Positions 25,423 through 35,100 of a DNA stretch of 64,000 nt are shown here, one piece after another. The notes under the pieces were generated by a model. That model was not told the DNA's origin and did not search any database. It worked only from the letters and a program-made list of their open reading frames with translations. Location of the stretch: contig NZ_JBLFER010000004.1 in the NCBI RefSeq assembly GCF_047345145.1, positions 124,001 to 188,000 of the forward strand, in the 5' to 3' direction. The stretch is from Maribacter_C sp047345145 (GTDB taxonomy: Bacteria; Bacteroidota; Bacteroidia; Flavobacteriales; Flavobacteriaceae). The translations under genes were made by a program, and so were the position numbers. Every line of letters starts with the position of its first letter. Positions within the stretch are counted from its first letter, which is position 1.

Positions 25423-27615
25423 ATGAGAACACAATTTTTTATTCTTGCCCTTTGCCTGTCCATAGGTTTTCTTAACGCACAAGAATCCATCTTAGGGTTT
25501 ACTCCTGAAAGTGCCAAAAAACAACAGCAATTAGAAGCCGCTTTTGAAGCAAAGCTTGATGCCAGCAATCTAGATGAATGGATGCAATTGATGTCAGCAG
25601 AACCACATTGGGTGGGAACTGAATACGGAGAGAAAAATGCCAAATGGATTCAAAAACAATTCAAATCTTGGGGCTATGATGCCAAGATTGAAACCTATCA
25701 TATTTTATTTCCTTATCCCAAGGTCCGATTATTAGAACTTACGGGTCCTACTTCATATAAAGCGAAATTAACTGCGGTTCCTGTTGAGGGCGATGAATTT
25801 ACTGCGCAAGGTGAGGCCCTACTCCCAAGTTATAATGCTTTTTCTACGGATGGAGATGTGGAAGCAGAATTGGTTTTTGTGAACTACGGAATTCCTAGCG
25901 ACTACGAAGTACTTGATAAATTAGGAATCGATGTAAAAGGAAAAATCGTTATCGCCAAATACCAAGGTTCATGGCGAGGAATTAAGCCAAAACTAGCAGC
26001 AGAACATGGAGCTATAGGATGTATCATCTATTCTGATCCTGCGGATGATGGGTATGGTCGTGGCGATGTTTATCCGAAAGGAGCTTTTAAAAATAAAACA
26101 GGTGTACAAAGAGGTTCTGTAATGGACATGCCCACCTACCCTGGTGATGTGTTGACTCCTGGTTACGGAGCAACAAAAGATGCGAAACGTTTGGATAGAA
26201 AAGATGCCCCGACGATTACTAAGATTCCAGTACTTCCTATTTCTTATGAAGATGCACAACCTCTATTAGCTGCTTTAGATGGAGCAGTAGCACCACAATC
26301 ATGGCGAGGTGGATTACCAATCACCTATCATATTGGACCTGGTCCAGCGAAAGTGCATTTGAAACTAGAGTTTGATTGGAAGTTGGTACCTGCTCATAAT
26401 GTGATCGCAACACTAAAAGGGACAGATTTTCCTGACGAATGGGTCATGCGGGGCAATCATCATGATGCATGGGTACATGGTGCAAATGACCCTATCAGTG
26501 GAATGGTAGCATTAATGGAAGAAGCTCGTGCTGTAGGTGAGTTAGCTAAAAAAGGGAACAAGCCGAAACGTACACTAGTTTATTGTGGGTGGGATGCCGA
26601 AGAACCCGGACTCATAGGATCTACCGAATGGGTAGAGGACCATAAAACGGAACTCCAGCAAAAAGTAGTCGCCTACATCAATACTGATGGTAACGGACGT
26701 GGATTTTTAGGCGCTGGAGGTTCTCATAGTTTACAAGCTATGGTTGGAGAAGTCGCCAGAACCGTGAAGGATCCTCAAAGAGGTGTTTCAGTTAAAGAAA
26801 GAAGAAGTGCAGTCAATATGGTAAATGGGGGAACAGAAGATTTTGAGTTATATGCTCTAGGTTCAGGTTCCGATTATACCCCTTTCATACAGCATGCAGG
26901 AATCGCATCTTTAAACTTAGGTTTCGGAGGTGAAAATGCGGGTGGTGAATACCATACCATTTATGATACCTATCCGCATTACAAACGATTTAAAGATCCT
27001 GAATTTGCGTACGGAGTTGCTCTAGCCAATACGGCCGGTAGAATTACACTGCGATTAGCCAATGCTGATATGCTTCCTTTTGAGTTCAAGCAATGGCACA
27101 AAACCGTTTCTGGATATCTAGATGGAATCATGAAGCAAACCAAAAAGATGCGAAAAGATGTTGAAAAGCATAATATGATGGTAGAAAAGAACATGTTCGA
27201 ACTGGCAGCCGATCCTAAGAAACCGTTTTTTAAACCAAAGAAAAAAGAATCCATTCCCTATTTAGATTTTACACCTTTACAAAATGAATTGGCAGCTTTA
27301 AAAGCTAGTATAGGAATACTGGCTAAGGCCGATGTATCAAAACTTTCCAAAGAAAAACGCAATAGCCTGAATAAGAGATTAATGCTTGCGGAGCACGTGT
27401 TAACTTCGGAAGAAGGTTTACCAAGACGTTCATGGTTCAAGCATCAAATTTATGCCCCTGGCTTTTATACAGGTTACGGCGTAAAAACCTTACCAGGGGT
27501 TCGCGAAGCAGTTGAACAAAAAAACTGGAAAGAGGCACAAGAACAAATTGCAAAACTTGCAAATACCTTGAAAGATTTTGACAAACATCTTCAAGAAATG
27601 GCTGCAATGTTGTAA
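25423..27615 (+). CDS. M28 family metallopeptidase, glutamate carboxypeptidase II-like
   Basis: The 730-residue secreted protein (signal ending near NAQE) has the full GCPII/transferrin-receptor layout: a PA domain insertion (about 130-280), a zinc peptidase domain and a helical dimerisation-type C-terminus. Zinc-binding and catalytic segments are NHHDAWVHGANDP, CGWDAEEPGLIGSTEW (adjacent catalytic and ligand Glu), YINTDGNG and the late YHTIYDTY with the last His ligand. It should cleave acidic or other C-terminal residues from peptides in the periplasm. Stands alone on its strand, followed at 48 nt by a DUF2007 gene. Confidence 0.93.
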   Translation: MRTQFFILALCLSIGFLNAQESILGFTPESAKKQQQLEAAFEAKLDASNLDEWMQLMSAEPHWVGTEYGEKNAKWIQKQFKSWGYDAKIETYHILFPYPKVRLLELTGPTSYKAKLTAVPVEGDEFTAQGEALLPSYNAFSTDGDVEAELVFVNYGIPSDYEVLDKLGIDVKGKIVIAKYQGSWRGIKPKLAAEHGAIGCIIYSDPADDGYGRGDVYPKGAFKNKTGVQRGSVMDMPTYPGDVLTPGYGATKDAKRLDRKDAPTITKIPVLPISYEDAQPLLAALDGAVAPQSWRGGLPITYHIGPGPAKVHLKLEFDWKLVPAHNVIATLKGTDFPDEWVMRGNHHDAWVHGANDPISGMVALMEEARAVGELAKKGNKPKRTLVYCGWDAEEPGLIGSTEWVEDHKTELQQKVVAYINTDGNGRGFLGAGGSHSLQAMVGEVARTVKDPQRGVSVKERRSAVNMVNGGTEDFELYALGSGSDYTPFIQHAGIASLNLGFGGENAGGEYHTIYDTYPHYKRFKDPEFAYGVALANTAGRITLRLANADMLPFEFKQWHKTVSGYLDGIMKQTKKMRKDVEKHNMMVEKNMFELAADPKKPFFKPKKKESIPYLDFTPLQNELAALKASIGILAKADVSKLSKEKRNSLNKRLMLAEHVLTSEEGLPRRSWFKHQIYAPGFYTGYGVKTLPGVREAVEQKNWKEAQEQIAKLANTLKDFDKHLQEMAAML

Positions 27616-27662
27616 AACAAATTCGTATTTTAGGAAAGCATAAACCAAGATAAAGATTTGTT

Positions 27663-27875
27663 ATGGATACGAATTACACTCGAATTTATATCGGAAATAT
27701 TGCAGAAGCGCAAAGTATAGTAAGTCGTTTAAAAGATATTGGCATAATTGCAGTGGTTAAAGATGAGGCTGAATCTGCACGTTTAGCAGGCTTCGCATCT
27801 TCTATGCTTGGAGAGGCAGAAGTTTTTGTACATAATGATGAGCTTCAGGAGGCTGAAAAGGTGTTGGATTCATAA
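27663..27875 (+). CDS. DUF2007 domain small protein (putative signal-transducing protein family)
   Basis: The 70-residue protein is a complete DUF2007 domain: YTRIYIGNIAEAQSIVSRL followed by GIIAVVKDEAES and EVFVHNDELQEAEKVLD. The family has a small ferredoxin-like alpha/beta fold. Some members are annotated as signal-transducing proteins from weak similarity only, and the true function is unknown. It is probably cytoplasmic because there is no signal. Its stop abuts the stop of the convergent nitronate monooxygenase gene. Confidence 0.85.
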   Translation: MDTNYTRIYIGNIAEAQSIVSRLKDIGIIAVVKDEAESARLAGFASSMLGEAEVFVHNDELQEAEKVLDS

Positions 27876-28817
27876 CTACAGATTCGCGACTTCTTTTTTA
27901 GCCTCTTCAAATTCGTGAATCATATCTTCAACGATTTGCGCTGCAGGTTTGATATCGTTAATTATCGCAGAAACTTGACCGATTTCTAATTCGCCTTCTT
28001 CCATATCGCCCTCGAACATTCCGCGTTTTGCTCGTGCGCGACCCAAAACTTCTTTTAATTCTTCCGTAGATGCACCTTTGGCATAAGCCACTTGAACGTC
28101 ATTGTAAAACTTGTTCTTGATTAGCCGTACTGGGGCTAACTCTTTTAATGTTAGTTGCGTATCACCTTCACCAGCTTCAACCACTTTCCGTTTGAACGCG
28201 TTGTGCGAAGAAGCTTCTACACTGGCTACAAAGCGACTTCCTACTTGCACTCCGTCTGCACCTAAAATCATTGTGGCAAGCATTGCTCTTCCAGTAGCGA
28301 TTCCACCAGCGGCAATTAATGGAATGGTTATTTTTTCTTTCACTGAAGGAATTAAAGTTAGCGTTGTTGTCTCGTCTCGTCCATTATGTCCTCCAGCTTC
28401 AAAACCTTCAGCAACGATAGCGTCGACTCCTGCTTCTTGAGATTTCAAAGCAAACTTCAAACTGCTAACTACATGCACAACAGTAATCTCTTTTTCCTTG
28501 AAATAAGATGTCCATGTCTTCGGATTCCCTGCCGATGTAAAAACAATCTTTACGCCCATTTCAACAATGATTTGCATTATCTCCTCCAAATCCGGATAGA
28601 GCATGGGTACATTAACCCCAAAAGGTTTGTCCGTAGCTTGCTGACATTTTTGAATATGCTCGCGAAGAACTTCAGGATACATACTTCCCGCGCCGATAAT
28701 GCCTAAACCACCAGCATTTGAAACTGCTGATGCTAAGCGCCAACCGCTCGCCCAAATCATTCCTGCTTGAATAATGGGATACTTGATCTTGAAGAGGTCT
28801 GTTATTCTGTTTTGCAT
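27876..28817 (-). CDS. Nitronate monooxygenase/2-nitropropane dioxygenase family FMN protein
   Basis: The 313-residue protein is a TIM barrel that binds FMN: YPIIQAGMIWASG, NAGGLGIIGAG, KPFGVNVPM, then AEGFEAGGHNGRD with the active-site His region, and IAAGGIATGRAM and GADGVQVGSRF as the phosphate-binding turns. The family oxidises nitronates such as propionate-3-nitronate, and FabK-type enoyl reductases share the fold. No transcription terminator separates it from the convergent DUF2007 gene. Confidence 0.9.
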   Translation of the reverse strand: MQNRITDLFKIKYPIIQAGMIWASGWRLASAVSNAGGLGIIGAGSMYPEVLREHIQKCQQATDKPFGVNVPMLYPDLEEIMQIIVEMGVKIVFTSAGNPKTWTSYFKEKEITVVHVVSSLKFALKSQEAGVDAIVAEGFEAGGHNGRDETTTLTLIPSVKEKITIPLIAAGGIATGRAMLATMILGADGVQVGSRFVASVEASSHNAFKRKVVEAGEGDTQLTLKELAPVRLIKNKFYNDVQVAYAKGASTEELKEVLGRARAKRGMFEGDMEEGELEIGQVSAIINDIKPAAQIVEDMIHEFEEAKKEVANL

Positions 28818-28832
28818 AGCTACATCTGTCTG

Positions 28833-28892
28833 TTCGAGCGCAGTCGAGAACTAGATCAAAATATTAAAAATAACCTCTCGACTGCGTTCGAG
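28833..28892. repeat. Intergenic inverted repeat (GCGCAGTCGAG type)
   Basis: Arms TTCGAGCGCAGTCGAGA (28833-28849) and TCTCGACTGCGTTCGAG (28876-28892) are reverse complements except at two positions and enclose 26 AT-rich nt. The element fills the spacer between the mnmA stop and the nitronate monooxygenase start, both on the minus strand. I recall this sequence as a frequent dispersed element in flavobacterial spacers. It may also form a terminator-like stem in the mnmA transcript. Confidence 0.7.
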
Positions 28893-28909
28893 GGGACAAC
28901 GGACTAAAG

Positions 28910-30100
28910 TTATGAAATCACTCCTGAACCTATTAGCTCATCTTCAATATACCAAGCTACAAACTGACCTTCTGTTATTGCTGATTGCTTCTCTTCGAAA
29001 TCAACATAAAGACCGCCATCGACTTTGTATAAAGTTGCCTTTTCCAGAGCTTGACGATAACGTATTCTAGCAATGACTTCTAAAGTCTCGTCAACTTTCA
29101 AAGCCAAATCTGGGCGTACCCAATGCAATTCAGCATCCGTTACAAAAAGAGTTCTACGATATAAACCTGGATGATTTTTTCCTTGTCCCGTATAAATTAC
29201 ATTTTCCGATACATCAGTTTCTATGACAAACAAAGGCTCTTTGGTGCCACCAACGTCCAAACCTTTACGTTGTCCCTTGGTAAAATAATGCGCACCTTGA
29301 TGCTCACCTACAACTTTACCATCTTCAATATGATAAATAGGCTTTTCTGAAGTATAGGCTAGTTCGGCTTCTTTGGAATCAAATTTGACTTGTGAGCGAT
29401 GTAATTGCACTGCCGCTGCTGGAACCTCAACTATGATTCCTTTTTTAGGTTTCAATTTTTGCTGAAGGAATTCGGGCAATCGCACCTTGCCGATAAAACA
29501 AAGTCCCTGAGAATCTTTTTTATCTGCGGTGATCAAATTATTGGCTGCGGCTATTTTCCGGACTTCTGGTTTTTGCAATTCCCCGATAGGAAAAAGTGTT
29601 TTGGACAATTGTTCCTGAGATAATTGGCACAAGAAATAGGATTGATCCTTATTAGTATCTGCACCTGAGAGTAACTGATACGTTTCACTACCATCCGCAT
29701 TTTTAATCGTCCCCTTTCTACAATAGTGCCCAGTAGCTACATAGTCGGCACCAAGCTGAAGCGCGATTTTCAAGAATACATCAAATTTAATTTCGCGATT
29801 ACAAAGCACATCAGGATTCGGCGTACGACCCATTTCATATTCCTTGAACATGTAATCGACAATCTTTTCTTTATACTCAACACTTAAATCAACGGTTTGA
29901 AAAGGAATACCCAATTTTTCAGCTACAATCAAAGCATCGTTGCTATCCTCCAACCAAGGACATTCCTCAGAAATGGTTACAGAATCGTCGTGCCAATTCT
30001 TCATAAAAAGACCTATTACCTCATACCCTTGTTCTTTCAAAAGGTATGCGGCAACACTAGAATCTACTCCGCCAGAAAGTCCGACAACCACTCTTTTCAT
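28910..30100 (-). CDS. mnmA: tRNA-specific 2-thiouridylase MnmA
   Basis: The 396-residue enzyme thiolates U34 of Lys, Glu and Gln tRNAs. It has the PP-loop SGGVDSS near the N-terminus, the first catalytic Cys in PDVLCNREIKF, the second in QGLCFIGKV, then the FTKGQRKGLDVGG element and a C-terminal beta-barrel domain. The frame stays open upstream, but ATG 30100 was chosen because MKRVVVGLSGGVDSS is the normal family start. A 288-nt AT-rich spacer separates it from the divergent fasciclin gene. Confidence 0.96.
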   Translation of the reverse strand: MKRVVVGLSGGVDSSVAAYLLKEQGYEVIGLFMKNWHDDSVTISEECPWLEDSNDALIVAEKLGIPFQTVDLSVEYKEKIVDYMFKEYEMGRTPNPDVLCNREIKFDVFLKIALQLGADYVATGHYCRKGTIKNADGSETYQLLSGADTNKDQSYFLCQLSQEQLSKTLFPIGELQKPEVRKIAAANNLITADKKDSQGLCFIGKVRLPEFLQQKLKPKKGIIVEVPAAAVQLHRSQVKFDSKEAELAYTSEKPIYHIEDGKVVGEHQGAHYFTKGQRKGLDVGGTKEPLFVIETDVSENVIYTGQGKNHPGLYRRTLFVTDAELHWVRPDLALKVDETLEVIARIRYRQALEKATLYKVDGGLYVDFEEKQSAITEGQFVAWYIEDELIGSGVIS

Positions 30101-30388
30101 CTCAGTATAAAATAAGAGTACAAAAATACAAAATTTACCGAGCAACAAATAATTCATAATCTTCAATGATCATTTTCTAAACAGAGCAAAAAAGAGGTAT
30201 TTGTTCACCCTGATACCTGTGGTGATTTTATTTAATTTGTTAAACTTATTATAAAAAAGAATAAACAAAAGCAACCATCTATGTTTTTACACATCTTTGG
30301 ACCAAAAGGATATGTATGAATTTATAAAAATATTATGTTTCTCATTTTCACCTATTAATTAAACAATATAAACCTTAAAACAAATTTC

Positions 30389-31798
30389 ATGAAAAGTATT
30401 TTAAAATTGAAAAGTCTTGTCTACTTAGTATCAATAATTTTTATTTCCTCATGTAGTAATGATGACAACAATGGTCCTGTGACTGGTCCAGCAGACGGCA
30501 TGCCCGACGTAGAAATGTCAGACATTGCGGACTTGGCTATAGCCACAGATGATTTAACAAGCTTGGTTGCTGCGCTTACAAGAGCAGAATTGGTAGATAC
30601 GGTGAAAGGAACTGGTCCCTTTACGGTATTCGCGCCAACAAATGATGCATTTGCTACTTTCCTAGACGAAAATGGTTTTGCAACTTTAGAAGATGTACCT
30701 GTTGATGTTTTGGAACAGGTTTTACTAAACCATGTTGTAGCGGGTAAAAATTTATCTAGCGCATTGACTACAACATACATCAGCTCTTCTTCAACGGCTG
30801 GTGTTGATGGCAAAGCGCTGAGTCTCTTCGTTGATACGTCAAGTGGTGTAAAAATTAATGGAGCAACGGTTAGTACTGCAGACGTTGAAGCCTCTAACGG
30901 TGTGGTTCATATTGTAGATAAAGTAATTGGGTTACCTACAATTGTAGATCATGCAATAAACAATCCTGCATTGTCAGAATTGGTAGGAGCGCTAACTGCG
31001 GATGGAAATACCACCTTTACTGATTTGTTATCAGATGCTGAAGGAAAGTTCACAGTTCTAGCTCCGGTTAATGATGGTTTTGCAGCTTTTATGAATCCTA
31101 ACAGTAGTGACATAAATAATGTTCTCTCGAACCATGTAATCGCAGGAGCGGCTCTTGCGGCAGCGGATTTATCAAACAGTTATGCGAATACCGCAGCGAA
31201 AAATAGCGACGATGATGCATTGAGTATCTACATCAACACAGATGATGGAGTTAAGTTTAACGGAGCCAGTGCAGTAGCCATTGCAGATATTGTTGCAACA
31301 AACGGAATTGTACATGCCGTAGATCAAGTTATTGATTTACCAACAGTTGTTACCTTCGCCGTAGCTGACCCAAACTTTTCTACCTTAGTTGAAGCATTAA
31401 CTACTTTGACACCAAGTGTTGATTTTGTTAGCGTGTTATCTTCTCAAGGAGGTGCTGGCAGCGATCCATTTACGGTTTTTGCTCCTACAAATGATGCCTT
31501 TTCAGCGTTGGCCGCTATACCAGATGAAGCCGGCTTAATACCTGTTTTACAACATCATGTTATTGGTGGGGCTAACATTCGCTCAGGAGATTTAACTCCT
31601 GATGGGACTACAACTACCCCCGCTACATTAGAAGGTGACAGTTTCACAATTACTTTGCCGGGTACTGACGGCAACATTGCAAATGTTGTTGATGGCGCTA
31701 ATAACGATGGCATTGGAATCGACGTCGTAGATGTTCAAGCGGTAAATGGTGTAATACATGTACTTGATAAAGTACTAATTCCAAATACATCGAACTAA
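30389..31798 (+). CDS. Fasciclin (FAS1) domain lipoprotein with three FAS1 units
   Basis: The 469-residue protein has a lipobox (IIFISSCSND, Cys22) and three tandem FAS1 domains at about residues 44-180, 182-315 and 316-467. Each shows the domain's hallmark: FTVFAPTNDAF, FTVLAPVNDGF and FTVFAPTNDAF, and each ends in a NGVVHIVDKV-like strand. FAS1 domains mediate adhesion to matrix or cells. As a lipoprotein it is probably displayed on the outer membrane. It lies upstream of, but is not obviously co-expressed with, the giant adhesin, which is on the opposite strand. Confidence 0.92.
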   Translation: MKSILKLKSLVYLVSIIFISSCSNDDNNGPVTGPADGMPDVEMSDIADLAIATDDLTSLVAALTRAELVDTVKGTGPFTVFAPTNDAFATFLDENGFATLEDVPVDVLEQVLLNHVVAGKNLSSALTTTYISSSSTAGVDGKALSLFVDTSSGVKINGATVSTADVEASNGVVHIVDKVIGLPTIVDHAINNPALSELVGALTADGNTTFTDLLSDAEGKFTVLAPVNDGFAAFMNPNSSDINNVLSNHVIAGAALAAADLSNSYANTAAKNSDDDALSIYINTDDGVKFNGASAVAIADIVATNGIVHAVDQVIDLPTVVTFAVADPNFSTLVEALTTLTPSVDFVSVLSSQGGAGSDPFTVFAPTNDAFSALAAIPDEAGLIPVLQHHVIGGANIRSGDLTPDGTTTTPATLEGDSFTITLPGTDGNIANVVDGANNDGIGIDVVDVQAVNGVIHVLDKVLIPNTSN

Positions 31799-32125
31799 TT
31801 TCTTGGAAAAACAAACTGATTGTAAGTTCATAAAGATTACTGAAAGAGAACTCTGCATCTGAACAAATGCACTTATAGGTATCTCTAAAATAAGTTAGGT
31901 TAGTTGTTCTAAACTTCTCAATGCGCAATTCTCTTTGGAAATTCGTGTTGGGAAGTTTTTGATTTTAAAATCACCTACATGCAAGTACCTTAAAAAAATC
32001 AAACATCATTTTAAGATAACTTAGCATACAAAAAAGAGAACTTGACAACTAAGTTTTTTTTTAAGTGAAATAATACAGCATCTTTGGAGTCCCAAATCTT
32101 ACCATACTTAACCTACTTAATGCTA
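31799..32125. other. Long spacer between the fasciclin gene and a terminator; possible small transcript
   Basis: No convincing protein gene is visible. The 3' part contains CATCTTTG at 32079-32086, a near match to the -7 consensus TAnnTTTG, about 40 nt before the strong terminator at 32126. A transcript of about 65 nt ending at that terminator is possible. There is no correctly spaced -33 element, so this is only a candidate. Confidence 0.3.
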
Positions 32126-32153
32126 AAAGCCCTGACATTTCTGTCAGGGCTTT
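32126..32153. terminator. Strong intrinsic terminator between the fasciclin and giant adhesin genes
   Basis: AAAGCCCTGACA (32126-32137) and TGTCAGGGCTTT (32142-32153) form a perfect 12-bp stem with a 4-nt loop. A run of T follows on the plus strand (to 32158), and a shorter T-run follows on the minus strand. It lies 23 nt past the adhesin stop and should serve both convergent transcripts. Confidence 0.92.
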
Positions 32154-32176
32154 TTTTTATATAAAAACAAGAAGAC

Positions 32177-35100
32177 CTATTTTACAGAGATTAGTTTCTT
32201 GGTAATTTTCTCCTTTCCAGTATAAAGTACTAAAAAGTATAAATCAGGTGAAAGACCGCTGGCATTAATATAAATGTTGTTGGAACCTGCCTTGACGTCC
32301 ATATTTTTCTTTGTTAGAACGCGTCTGCCATTGACATCAAAAATTTCAACCTTTAACCTAGCATCGTAAGGAATCTCTACATTAAGATTCAAATCATTTT
32401 TAAATGTCATTGGATATGGAGTGATTGAGGTTTTGGTAACTATATTCGTTTTATTAGATTTCTTGCAAGTCACTGCATGAACAATTATATAAATACCACC
32501 ATTAATATGACTAACGTCAATCGGGTCAAATTCATAGATGCTAACATCATTTAAAGCTCCTGAATTAGAAGGATATTGACCTGGAGCAACTGTTGACTGT
32601 CCATTATTCTTAGTCGGATATTTGACACCTCCAACGTATAGTTGGGCTTCTGTCATTACAAATCCACTTAAAAGTTCAATGGTAACTTTTACCATTCCAC
32701 CATTGTAATCGACCTTTACGTTCCCCGATTTTTCTCCTTTAGTCAAATCACATTGACCAGCTCCTGAATATAAATCTAAAAGATAGTCTCCTTCATCTGC
32801 AAAGAAGTTAGTCCATCCCCAACGATTAAATCCATCATCTATAAAACAAGTGTTGGCGGTTTCGTAATAAGCAAAAGCTGTTTCGCAACCCGTTGTCGGA
32901 CCACCATCGGGAATTTCTTCAATCTTCACAGTACATAAAGTTTCACAGCCATTTGCATCAGTCACTACCGCCTCATAATTATCTGGTGCTAGTCCTGTCG
33001 CTGTAGCTGTGGTTTGCCCCAAGGCATCGTTCCATAAATACGTGTAAGGTGCAGTTCCACCCGAAGGATTCACTGTTGCCTCTCCATTGCTTTCTCCTTC
33101 ATTACTATTGACTATATCTGTAATTGAACACCCTAATTCCTCAGGTTCCTCGATTGTTATTTGACAAGTCGTTTCTCTTCCATTAGCATCTGTAATTGTC
33201 ACCCAATGACCTCCAGCTGGCAAAGCAGTTGCCGTTTGTCCGGTTTCCCCTGTACACCATAAAAAGGTATATGGAGCTGTACCACCCATTGGTGTTGCTG
33301 TAGCACTTCCATCAGTACCGTCTTTGCAGCTAACATGATTTACCAATGTAATCTCACAACTAAAGACGCCCGGTTCTGTAATAGTCACCTCGGCTTCCGC
33401 TTCACAACCATTGGCATCAGTAACTGTTACCGTGTGCATTCCTGAAGAAAGCATACTTGCCATTTGCGTGGTTTCACCATTATCCCATAAATAGGTATAG
33501 GGAGGCGTTCCTCCATTTGCTGTTACCGAAGCAATCCCATCGGTTTCACCTATTTCGCTAACCGCATTCACCTCAATAGCCTCCGCAGTTAACATGAGTG
33601 GTTCCTCAATTGTAATATCACAGGTTGTTTCCGCACCATTGGCATCTGTTACTGTCACAGCATGTATTCCTACATCCAGTCCTGCCGCGGTCTCGTTAGT
33701 TTCTCCATTATCCCATAAATAGGTATAAGGGGCTACTCCGCCTATTGGCGTTACTATTGCACTACCATCACTTCCTCCATGGCAAAGCACACTATTCTCT
33801 ATTGAAATAGAGCACATAAGTGCATCGGGAGTTGGTATCATTACCTCCGCAACAGTTTCACAACCATTTGCATCTATAACTTTTACCGAGTGAATTCCGG
33901 CGGTTAGCATAGTGGCCGTTTGAGTGGTTTCTCCATTGTCCCATAAATAAGTGTAAGGAGCTGTACCTCCTGATGCACTAGCAGAGGCTGAACCATCACT
34001 CTCACCATTTATGGTTACTTCGGAAACTAAAGTTGCAGTCGAAATTATTTCAGAGGGACCCTCGATCAATATCTCACAAGTTGTTTGAACACCGTTGTTA
34101 TCAATAACCATTACAGTATGCGTTCCTATACTAAGAGCAACAGCAGTTTGAATATCCTCTCCATTATCCCAATTATAAGTATAAGGCGGTGTACCTCCAT
34201 CAACCATCACCTGAGCAGAACCGTCTTCACCATCAAAACAAAGCGCATCACTTATTTTTTCTACCATACAAGAAAGAATTTCTGGCTCCATTAAAGTGAC
34301 TTCGCAGCTGGTTATGCAACCATTTGCATCTGTTACTGTCACCGTATGCAAACCTGCATCTAGAGATTCAGCCATTGCAGTAGTTTCTCCATTGTCCCAT
34401 AGAAAGGTATACGGGGCAGTACCTCCGCTTGGGGCAACAGTTGCTGCACCATCTTCTCCTCCATTGAAAGTTATTCCACTAAAAACAGAGGCAGTACATG
34501 TAAGTTCATCTGGTTCTCCGATTAAAATTTCACAGGTTGTATGTCTGCCATTTGCGTCCGTTACAGTTACTGTATGCAGTCCTGCTTTGAGGGAGGTGGC
34601 CGTTGCTGAGGTCTCTCCATTTTCCCATAAGAAGCTATAAGGTGCCACCCCTCCTAACGGATTAACAGTTGCACTTCCATCAGTACCATCTGCACAAGAA
34701 ACATTTTCTTGATCTGCGACTACTTCACAAGTGAAAGATTCGGCTTCTGGAATATCTACATTACAAACTGTTTCGCATCCGTTAGCATCAATAAGCTTAA
34801 CACTATGATTACCAGCTGAAAGCATAACAGCGGTAGAAACAGTTTCACCATTGTCCCATTGGTACACATATGGCGCAGTACCTCCTTCAGCAGTAACCGT
34901 TGCAGAACCATCATTTGCCCCATCAGCACCTACTCCATTCACTACATTGGTCTTACAAACAAATTCTTTAGGTTCTTCAATGTCAATGCTACAATCAGTT
35001 TTATTTCCATCCGAATCATAAACTATTACGGTATGACTTCCTGCCATAAGCATAGTTGCTGTTGCTGCTGTCTCTCCGTTATCCCATAGATACGTATAAG

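Noticed and set aside
28910..30166. Longer mnmA frame starting at 30166
   Set aside because: The family start MKRVVVGLSGG lies at 30100, and the extension is only an AT-rich spacer read in frame.
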